Assembly (NCBI GenBank): GCA_002293275.1
Contig: DBCX01000053.1
Coordinates: 8,065 to 17,609 of the forward strand
DNA: 9,545 nucleotides
Reading direction: 5' to 3'
Source: Cyanobacteria bacterium UBA947
GTDB lineage: Bacteria > Cyanobacteriota > Vampirovibrionia > Gastranaerophilales > Gastranaerophilaceae
A program made the translations under genes and the position numbers. Numbering within the stretch: the first letter of the stretch is position 1; the number at the start of each line of letters is the position of its first letter. The notes beneath the pieces were generated by a model. It worked only from the letters and a program-made list of their open reading frames with translations. It had not been told where the DNA came from and did not search any database. Positions 1 through 5,034 of the stretch are shown in pieces.

Positions 1-255
1 GAGCCGCAGGATGACCCGTTTATCACAACCGCAGGCGTCAAGTACAGCGCGTGCCGGCTTGATATTGACCTTGTGGCTGACTATCGCACGTTTTTGAACC
101 TTATGCGCGACCTGTACAGACACCAATATTTTATTAATATCAACAAGGTGGAGATTGTGCCGTACAGAAAAGACAAGAAGATTTTGCTGGTGAATTTGGT
201 TATTACGCTGTATGCGCAAAAATCATCACCGGTGGATGCGGGGATAAAATTATGA
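1..255 (+). CDS. pilO: C-terminal part of a probable type IV pilus inner-membrane alignment protein PilO (5' partial)
   Basis: Frame 1 is open from the window edge to a TGA at 253-255, giving the last 84 residues of a protein that begins outside the window. The visible part has the pattern of the PilO C-terminal ferredoxin-like domain: a strand (CRLDIDL), a helix with aromatic spacing (DYRTFLNLMRDLYRHQ), a strand with KVEIVPY, then a hydrophobic strand (ILLVNLVITLYAQ) ending near the C-terminus. In known systems PilO pairs with PilN in the inner membrane and links PilM to the secretin PilQ. A GTG at 73 could be mistaken for a start, but the domain pattern begins before it, so I treat the gene as truncated by the window. 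Its stop overlaps the next start (ATGA), implying one operon. Assignment is by fold pattern only; another PilO/GspM-like protein is possible. Confidence 0.55.
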   Translation, partial: EPQDDPFITTAGVKYSACRLDIDLVADYRTFLNLMRDLYRHQYFININKVEIVPYRKDKKILLVNLVITLYAQKSSPVDAGIKL

Positions 256-980
256 AAAAACTGCTGATTTTATTGTGTAGTTTTTTGTGCCTGCCGTGCG
301 CTGCGGCGCAAAATGTGCTTGTGCTGTTTGACAACAGCGCCGATAATTACTACGGTTTTCCGGAGGTTTCGCAAATTATCGCATCCGATGTTGTGGGTTA
401 TTTCAACGAGTCGGGCAAAATCCGTGCGGCCCGGGTTGTTGATGTGAACAAAAAAATCAGCAAGAACGAAACGCTGAAAAATCTCACGCGCGGCGCGCTG
501 GGTCAATACAAAAACACCAAGACTATTGATTACGCGGCGTACCGGACAATTGCCAGAGATTTTGGCGCGGACTATGTGCTGCTGATTTTAAGCGATGTGG
601 ATAAACGCAGCTTGTGGGAGGTTTTGCACATCGCGTCGGCCTTTGGCACGGGGCAGATTGTTACACTGCAAACGCAGGCGGTGCTGGTCGATACGCGCAG
701 CGATTTGGTGATGTGGAGCAGAACGTATAACAAAAAAGTCAAACACAACGGCGGGGACGTAACGGCGCATCTGGAAAATATCAGGATGTATTCGGCAGAT
801 ATTTTGGCGCGTGATGTTTCGCAAAACATTGTGCTTCGGTTTTATCCGAAAAGCGTGCGTTCAATCGCGCGTGATGTAAGAGCCAACAACGGCGAGGTGC
901 TGCGCTACGACAGGACAAACCCAAAACCCAAATCCAATATTGACGCCGGCAACTACGGTGAGACGCTGTTTAGTTTGTAG
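252..980 (+). CDS. Secreted protein with CsgG-like core, coupled to pilO
   Basis: A 242-residue protein. It starts with a clear signal peptide: two lysines, a hydrophobic run to about residue 16, then an AAA-Q junction near residues 17-20 suited to signal peptidase I. Cysteine 16 is not in a good lipobox, so a lipoprotein is less likely. The mature N-terminus (NVLVLFDNSA) followed by a helix, a central FGADYVLLILSDVD (residues 104-117), and a TQAVLVDTRSDLVMWSRTY segment (141-159) follow the alternating strand/helix pattern of CsgG/LpoB-like periplasmic domains. In those domains the 'GADY...' and 'lvD.rtg...W' strands are characteristic. The start ATG overlaps the stop of the upstream gene, so translation is probably coupled and a role at the pilus envelope complex is plausible. 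The last 30 residues are polar and likely disordered. It ends 13 bases before the convergent prmC stop. Specific function unknown. Confidence 0.72.
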   Translation: MKKLLILLCSFLCLPCAAAQNVLVLFDNSADNYYGFPEVSQIIASDVVGYFNESGKIRAARVVDVNKKISKNETLKNLTRGALGQYKNTKTIDYAAYRTIARDFGADYVLLILSDVDKRSLWEVLHIASAFGTGQIVTLQTQAVLVDTRSDLVMWSRTYNKKVKHNGGDVTAHLENIRMYSADILARDVSQNIVLRFYPKSVRSIARDVRANNGEVLRYDRTNPKPKSNIDAGNYGETLFSL

Positions 981-993
981 GGGTAAATGTGGT

Positions 994-1824
994 TTAATTA
1001 TTCGTAATCCTGCCTGAGACGACGCGCTCAATTCCGGCAAGATCGCGCTGAATCTCAATATCTTCAAACCCGTTGTAGCCCATCAGCGCCTTGACCTCTT
1101 TTGCCTGCCCGCGGCCGGTTTCAAACATTAAATATCCGCCGCGGTTAAGCACCTGCGGCGCCTGCGCTGTAATCCTTTCATAAAACTCCATCCCTGTTTC
1201 GCAAAACAGCGCCAGCTGAGGCTCAAAGCGTACCTCACTTTGCAGCCCGTAGATTTCGCTTGTCGGGATGTAGGGCGGGTTTGATATGATGACGTCAAAT
1301 TTTTCCGGTACGTTGGAGAATATATCGGATTTTCTAAATATTGCTTTGTTGTTGAGTTTGAGCCTTGTTGCGTTGTTGAGTGCGGTTTGCAGCGCAGTTG
1401 ATGAGATGTCAACGCCGAGAACCTGCGCGTCCGTTAATTTTGCAACCATGCACGCGATGCATCCGGAACCTGTGCCGACATCCAGCGCGGTTTTGAAATT
1501 GTTTGCCTTAATCACTTTGACCGCCTGACGTGCAAGCAGCTCGGTTTCGTCGCGCGGGATAAGGACGTCCGGGTTGACGATAAATTTTTCGCCCATAAAA
1601 TACGCGGTGCCTGTGATATGCTGCACCGGCCGGCGGGTTTGCGCGCGGAGTCTGGCTTTTTCTGCAACGATGGCAAGTTTTTCGTAGTCAAGCCGCTTGC
1701 CCATTAGCAAATCCATCGCTGTTATACCGCAAAAATGTTCAATCAAGAGTTTAACCTCGGCGTTTGCCTCAGCCGGCTCAATCCCGCTGTCGGTCAATAT
1801 CTTCACAATCTCCGGTATGTTCAT
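994..1824 (-). CDS. prmC: Peptide chain release factor N5-glutamine methyltransferase PrmC (HemK)
   Basis: A 276-residue protein, the usual length for PrmC. This enzyme methylates the glutamine of the GGQ motif in release factors RF1 and RF2, using S-adenosylmethionine. The helical N-terminal release-factor-binding domain covers about residues 1-75 and ends in RRPVQHITG, the counterpart of the family P-x-Q-Y-I-x-G signature. VLIPRDETELL (87-97) precedes the Rossmann methyltransferase domain. SAM-binding motif I is DVGTGSGCI (115-123) and the acidic strand end is GVDIS (137-141). The catalytic NPPY is at 182-185 and is followed by YIPTSEI. The ATG at 1824 has an AAGGA ribosome binding site (1831-1835) six bases upstream, inside the end of the preceding gene. 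The two genes overlap by 47 bases. It is the last gene of the zupT-unknown-prmC operon. Confidence 0.97.
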   Translation of the reverse strand: MNIPEIVKILTDSGIEPAEANAEVKLLIEHFCGITAMDLLMGKRLDYEKLAIVAEKARLRAQTRRPVQHITGTAYFMGEKFIVNPDVLIPRDETELLARQAVKVIKANNFKTALDVGTGSGCIACMVAKLTDAQVLGVDISSTALQTALNNATRLKLNNKAIFRKSDIFSNVPEKFDVIISNPPYIPTSEIYGLQSEVRFEPQLALFCETGMEFYERITAQAPQVLNRGGYLMFETGRGQAKEVKALMGYNGFEDIEIQRDLAGIERVVSGRITNN

Positions 1825-2269
1825 TTAGTATCCTTGCAATTTCCTCACGCACGCTGTATTTGCTCATTTGCTCCTGCTCTATTATATCAATATTGTGGCG
1901 TTTGCACAAGCTTTTGTAATATTTTAGCTGCTTTTGGGTAGGGGGTTCGCGTTTCATTTTTTGGTCGCGCGCAAATTCGCGCTGCTTTTTCAGGTAGGCC
2001 TTTTGCGCCTCGGCGCGCGGCTTTTGGTATTCGTAAAACCTTCTGCACTCGTTCATAAACATTTTTGTTTCTTTAAAAAACCGTTCGTCATCAAGGTCGA
2101 TAAACTCAAACCGCGGCTGGTTTTGCGCGTGGTAGTAGGTTTCATCCTCAATAAATTTTTCGGCGGTCGCCTCGGGTGATTTTTTCACGAGCGCACGCAA
2201 AAAATTACACAGCGCGGCCTTTTGCGTTTTTGAAAAATTCTGGTAAATCCGTTTTTTCAGCGCATACAT
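1778..2269 (-). CDS. Unknown charged helical protein between zupT and prmC
   Basis: A 163-residue protein I cannot name. It is rich in Lys, Arg, Glu, Gln and aromatic residues, with no signal peptide or membrane segment, so probably cytoplasmic. Residues 1-50 look helical. The middle (about 60-108) is a charged, likely helical stretch (KAYLKKQREFARDQKMKRE). The C-terminal PPTQKQLKYYKSLCKRHNI followed by MSKYSVREEIARIL (109-148) resembles a short helical module found at the ends of various phage and bacterial proteins, with a 'T.kQl.yi..L....gi' helix and a second helix near 'sk..a...I..l'. That resemblance is weak. The ATG is one base after the zupT stop, with no strong Shine-Dalgarno, so it is probably translated by reinitiation. 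Its last 47 bases overlap prmC, and reading frame integrity through that overlap supports it being real. Confidence 0.8.
   Translation of the reverse strand: MYALKKRIYQNFSKTQKAALCNFLRALVKKSPEATAEKFIEDETYYHAQNQPRFEFIDLDDERFFKETKMFMNECRRFYEYQKPRAEAQKAYLKKQREFARDQKMKREPPTQKQLKYYKSLCKRHNIDIIEQEQMSKYSVREEIARILNEHTGDCEDIDRQRD
1831..1835 (-). promoter_or_regulatory. Ribosome binding site of prmC inside the upstream gene
   Basis: Reading the minus strand, AAGGA lies six bases before the prmC ATG. It sits within the last codons of the 163-residue upstream gene. Ribosomes translating that gene therefore cover or expose this site, consistent with coupled translation. It supports the ATG at 1824 as the start. 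Confidence 0.7.
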
Positions 2270-2270
2270 T

Positions 2271-3068
2271 TTACAGCACCAGTGTTGTTGCCCAAATAAA
2301 CAATATCCCGGACATAATCCCTATCATTGAAAGGTGCCAGTCGCCGTATTCTTTGGACAGCGGCAAAAGCGTGTCAAATGAGATATAAATCATGATTCCC
2401 GCGACTGTTGCAAACAAAAATCCGACAAGGATTTGCGGCAGGAACAGCTGGAACAAAAACACGCCGATTAGTGCACCGATTGGTTCAGACAGGCCGGAAA
2501 GCGCAGAATAGAGCATCGCGTAGCGTTTTTTGCCGGTGGCGTTATAAACCGGCAGCGCAACGGCGATACCTTCGGGGATGTTGTGGATTGCGATTGCGAT
2601 ACCTATTGAAATCCCGAGCGTCAGGTTGTGTGATGACGCCAAGAACGTTGCCATCCCTTCGGGGAAGTTGTGGATACAGATTGCGGCTGCGGTGAAGATA
2701 CCGGCGCGGCGCATTTTCGGGTCAACTTTTGCACAAAAATCCTCGCGGCATTCAAAAAGTTCGTTCTGGTTAATGTGGTCCGGGATGAAGTAGTCAATAA
2801 GAATTGCGACGATTAGACCAACGACAAACCCTGCCATAACAAGCCATTGGGCGTTTGAAAAATGCTCGGAAAGCATTTGCCCTGCCTCAGGCAGAATTTC
2901 CGAAAACGACAGGAAAATCATCACACCCGCGGAAAACCCGAGCCCGACAGACAATGCCTTCACGTTGCCGGGCTTGATGACAAACGTAATCGCACCGCCG
3001 ATTGCGGTTGACAACCCTGCTAGCATGGTGATAATTAATGCGGTTAAAAAATTTTCCGGTAAAGCCAT
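2271..3068 (-). CDS. zupT: ZIP family divalent metal transporter (ZupT-like)
   Basis: A 265-residue integral membrane protein, typical of bacterial ZIP transporters that import zinc and other divalent metals. Hydrophobic segments alternate with short loops to give about eight membrane helices. The two metal-site signatures are intact: HNFPEGMATF at 133-142 (TM4) and HNIPEGIAV at 162-170 (TM5). They supply the His, Asn and Glu ligands of the binuclear site. The loop at about 95-120 (DHINQNELFECREDFCAKVD) is acidic and holds His and two Cys, a likely metal-sensing or metal-capturing loop. The start ATG has an extended -10 box immediately upstream and an AAGGG too close (one base) to act as a normal ribosome binding site. 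It heads an operon with the unknown gene and prmC. Metal specificity cannot be read from the sequence. Confidence 0.93.
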   Translation of the reverse strand: MALPENFLTALIITMLAGLSTAIGGAITFVIKPGNVKALSVGLGFSAGVMIFLSFSEILPEAGQMLSEHFSNAQWLVMAGFVVGLIVAILIDYFIPDHINQNELFECREDFCAKVDPKMRRAGIFTAAAICIHNFPEGMATFLASSHNLTLGISIGIAIAIHNIPEGIAVALPVYNATGKKRYAMLYSALSGLSEPIGALIGVFLFQLFLPQILVGFLFATVAGIMIYISFDTLLPLSKEYGDWHLSMIGIMSGILFIWATTLVL

Positions 3069-3075
3069 GCCCTTA

Positions 3076-3084
3076 ATTTTAGCA
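3076..3084 (-). promoter_or_regulatory. Extended -10 promoter of zupT, nearly leaderless
   Basis: On the minus strand TGC-TAAAAT has the TGn extension and five of six bases of TATAAT. Standard spacing puts transcription start at about 3069, one base before the ATG at 3068. No -35 match was seen, as is common for extended -10 promoters. Confidence 0.5.
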
Positions 3085-3095
3085 CGAAATTTTTA

Positions 3096-3104
3096 TGTTA
3101 CAAT
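3096..3104 (+). promoter_or_regulatory. Extended -10 promoter of rimI-bioY, predicted leaderless
   Basis: TGT-TACAAT has the TGn extension and five of six bases of TATAAT. Six bases (AAACCC) separate it from the ATG, so the expected transcription start coincides with the A of the start codon at 3111. There is no Shine-Dalgarno sequence between them. The -35 region shows no good match. Confidence 0.5.
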
Positions 3105-3110
3105 AAACCC

Positions 3111-3626
3111 ATGGAACAGGTAAAAATACGCCGGATGACACTTGATGATATTGAGACTGTTGTTGCGATAGAGGCTCGTGCTTACGGTGAGCATCACTGG
3201 TCTGACAGGTCGTTTTACAATGAGATTACCAACGATTTGGCGCATTATTTCTGCGCGGTGGATGAAAGCGGGCAAATCATCGGGTACAGCGGGTGCTGGT
3301 ATATTTTTGAAGAAACTCACATCACAACGCTTGCTGTTGCGCCCGAGCACCGGCGAAAATCAATCGGGGAGGCGCTTTTGGTCAACATAATTAACGATTG
3401 CCGCGCCAACAAGATGAAATATATAACGCTGGAAGTTCGTGTCAGCAACACCGCGGCGATAAAACTTTACGAAAAATACGCGTTCACATCGCTTGGCGAG
3501 CGCAAGAATTACTATCAGGACAACAACGAGGACGCGCTTGTTATGTGGACAGAAAACATTTTTTACGATAAATTTAGTAAAGTATTTGAAGAAAACATTA
3601 AACAATTGAAAGTCAAAATTGTATGA
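3111..3626 (+). CDS. rimI: RimI-like GNAT N-acetyltransferase
   Basis: A 171-residue protein. RimI acetylates the N-terminal residue of ribosomal protein S18 using acetyl-CoA, although relatives can modify other proteins. Visible GNAT features are the N-terminal strand and helix (VKIRRMTLDDIETVVAIEARAY), HHWSDRSFYNEI (28-39), the strand pair ending ITTLAVAPEHRRKSIGEALL (71-90), and TLEVRVSNTAAIKLYEKYAF (106-125). The end matches the RimI 'GeR.nYY.dn.eDALvM' pattern (129-145). Glu108 and Tyr120 have the same 12-residue spacing as the proposed catalytic Glu/Tyr pair of Salmonella RimI. The acetyl-CoA loop reads R-R-K-S-I-G, with Ser where the family usually has the first Gly. About 25 residues extend beyond the usual end. 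Its stop overlaps the bioY start (ATGA). The start is set by the adjacent extended -10 box. Confidence 0.9.
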   Translation: MEQVKIRRMTLDDIETVVAIEARAYGEHHWSDRSFYNEITNDLAHYFCAVDESGQIIGYSGCWYIFEETHITTLAVAPEHRRKSIGEALLVNIINDCRANKMKYITLEVRVSNTAAIKLYEKYAFTSLGERKNYYQDNNEDALVMWTENIFYDKFSKVFEENIKQLKVKIV

Positions 3627-4198
3627 TACGTCACAGGAAAAAAAAGAAACCGATTGCGAACGCGTGGACGCTGGTCCTTATGATGATGTGCTTTTGGCTG
3701 GTCATTGTGTCAACGTTTGTGCAGTTTACGCTGCCGGTGGGTGAGGGGTACAAATTCATCCCGCAGATTCCGGTTATTTTGTTCACGGGCGCATTGCTGG
3801 GTAGAACGTACGGGTTGATTGTTGTTGTATCGTATATTGTTATGGGGCTGTTTTTTGAGCCGGTGTTTGCGCTGGGCGGCGGGACGCGGTATGTGTTTGA
3901 GTACGGGTTCGGGTATATTTTGGCGTATCTGCCGGCTGTATTTTTTTCCACATCTATTTTGCAAAGCGGGTTCACGGTGCGCAACATTGCGCAGGCCGCG
4001 CTGGTCGGGGTGTTGTGCATGCATTTAATCGGGATTATTTACATGTTGTTTTTGGCGGGTGTAAACCATGAGGGGTTAAGCTTTATGTACAACTGGGTTG
4101 CGGCGCAAAGCGGGGTCAAGATAGTTTACGACTTGTTGTTCAGCTTTTTGGCGGTGCTTGCGGTCAGGTATTTGCCGGCAGCGCTAAAAGTTTGGTGA
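3623..4198 (+). CDS. bioY: Biotin transporter substrate-binding S-component BioY
   Basis: A 191-residue membrane protein with a basic N-terminus (RHRKKKK) and about six hydrophobic segments, matching the size of BioY. BioY is the membrane component of an ECF transporter that binds biotin and works with a shared EcfT/EcfA module. The diagnostic stretch is QIPVILFTGALLGRTYG (48-64) followed by YIVMGLFFEPVFALGGG and a GYILAYLPA segment. These correspond to the conserved BioY motifs (P.vp....gallG...G, Y...G..GlPvFa.ggG, GYl.gf..a). No ecfA or ecfT gene lies next to it, so it presumably uses a module elsewhere. ATGA overlap with rimI indicates translational coupling; there is no clear ribosome binding site of its own. 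The pairing with rimI has no obvious biochemical logic. Confidence 0.93.
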   Translation: MIRHRKKKKPIANAWTLVLMMMCFWLVIVSTFVQFTLPVGEGYKFIPQIPVILFTGALLGRTYGLIVVVSYIVMGLFFEPVFALGGGTRYVFEYGFGYILAYLPAVFFSTSILQSGFTVRNIAQAALVGVLCMHLIGIIYMLFLAGVNHEGLSFMYNWVAAQSGVKIVYDLLFSFLAVLAVRYLPAALKVW

Positions 4199-4201
4199 GC
4201 G

Positions 4202-4305
4202 AAAAAATTGAAAATTGAAAATGTAAAATTGAAAATATCTAATGCGGCTTTGCCGTAAAAATAATTTTCCACTTTCCATTATCCATTTTACATTTTACAT
4301 TTCAA
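4202..4305. repeat. AT-rich imperfect inverted repeat with small GC hairpin between convergent genes
   Basis: The left arm is built of TTGAAAAT / AAAATGTAAAAT units (about 4208-4237). The right arm has the complementary style, CATTTTACATTTTACATTTCAA in pieces, at about 4284-4305. AAAATGTAAAAT on the left is the exact reverse complement of ATTTTACATTTT on the right. In the centre CGGC-TTT-GCCG (4245-4255) forms a short stem, extended by one wobble and one T-A pair. The layout resembles dispersed low-complexity repeats recalled from gut bacterial genomes. It could also act as a bidirectional terminator between bioY and the cyclase gene, but there is no clean run of T right after the GC stem. 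The right arm overlaps the last codons of the cyclase gene. Confidence 0.6.
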
Positions 4306-4921
4306 CACAATTCCTACCCGCGGCTTTTGCGCGGTAGAGCGCCTTGTCGGCGATTTCAAACATATCCTGCGCGGTTTCGCAGGTGGTGTCAGAGCTCAGG
4401 CCGATGCTGATTGTAACTTTAATTTCTTCCCCTTTAAAGACAAACCGGTGGTTCTCAACGGATTTGCGCAGGCGCTCAAGCGGGATTTGCGCGGCAGCGG
4501 CGTCGGTTTCTGTCAATATCGCGACAAACTCTTCACCGCCGTAGCGAAAAAGCATATCCGTGTTGCGGATGGAGTTTAGCGCAAGGAAGGCGGTTTCTTT
4601 CAGCACAAAATCGCCTGTTGTGTGGCCGTGGGTGTCGTTAATTTTTTTAAAAAAATCAATATCAATAACGGCGAGTGTCAGCTTGCTGCCGTAGCGTTTT
4701 GTGCGCTCAAACTCGCGCTCAAAATTGCTTTCAAAATGCCGCCGGTTGAACAGGCCTGTCAGCGAGTCCGTCACGGAAATCTGTTTGACGCCCGAGTACA
4801 TAAAATTTATCTGTTTAATCACATCAAGCTTGTTATCGTCGGGGATGTCAAAGCTGTTGATAATGTTTTCAATATTAAGCTGGATTTCGTCAAGCATTTT
4901 TTCGGGCAATTCAAAACTCAT
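4295..4921 (-). CDS. Small GGDEF diguanylate cyclase
   Basis: A 208-residue protein that should make cyclic di-GMP from two GTP. Residues 1-45 form a short helical lead-in with no known sensor domain. The GGDEF domain then runs to the C-terminus: TDSLTGLFNRRHF (51-63), AVIDIDFFKKINDTHGH (84-100) with the first metal-binding Asp, and the active-site GGEEF (128-132). The inhibitory site RxxD is present as RNTD (119-122), five residues before GGEEF, so product feedback inhibition is likely. No transmembrane segment is seen, so it is cytosolic. I chose the ATG at 4921 because a perfect TGT-TATAAT lies just upstream. A longer in-frame reading to 5038 would translate the repeat element and is not credible. 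The final residues (NCVEM) are encoded by the AT-rich repeat arm. It may control pilus or surface behaviour, but this is inference. Confidence 0.92.
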   Translation of the reverse strand: MSFELPEKMLDEIQLNIENIINSFDIPDDNKLDVIKQINFMYSGVKQISVTDSLTGLFNRRHFESNFEREFERTKRYGSKLTLAVIDIDFFKKINDTHGHTTGDFVLKETAFLALNSIRNTDMLFRYGGEEFVAILTETDAAAAQIPLERLRKSVENHRFVFKGEEIKVTISIGLSSDTTCETAQDMFEIADKALYRAKAAGRNCVEM

Positions 4922-4930
4922 GGTGCTTTT

Positions 4931-4939
4931 ATTATAACA
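4931..4939 (-). promoter_or_regulatory. Extended -10 promoter of the GGDEF gene, 3-base leader
   Basis: On the minus strand TGT-TATAAT is a perfect extended -10 box. Usual spacing puts transcription start at about 4924, three bases before the ATG. No Shine-Dalgarno sequence fits in that leader. No -35 match was found at 17-base spacing, where the sequence already belongs to the adjacent palindromic repeat. Confidence 0.55.
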
Positions 4940-4952
4940 TAAAAACGTATGT

Positions 4953-5026
4953 GTCATGCCGAATTTGTTTCGGCATCTTGCCACCGTTGCGCACATGGTC
5001 AGATCCTGAAACGAGTTCAGTATGAC
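4953..5026. repeat. REP/MITE-like palindromic element, GTCAT...ATGAC
   Basis: A 74-base unit bounded by GTCAT (4953-4957) and ATGAC (5022-5026). It contains a strong hairpin, ATGCCGAA-TTTGT-TTCGGCAT (4956-4976), and a weaker one, CTGAA-ACGAG-TTCAG (5006-5020). Read on the minus strand it encodes the telltale VILNSFQDL ... NKFGMT string. From memory, that string turns up as spurious translations of short dispersed repeats in many bacterial genomes. It lies between the stop of the large protein and the promoter of the GGDEF gene, both on the minus strand. The strong hairpin could slow or end transcription from the large gene, but a T-run appears only about 12 bases later. No transposase is in the window. 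Confidence 0.65.
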
Positions 5027-5034
5027 GTATAAAA

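Noticed and set aside
3631..4024. Two long minus-strand frames across bioY
   Set aside because: Antisense shadows of a clear bioY gene; no family resemblance and no start signals.
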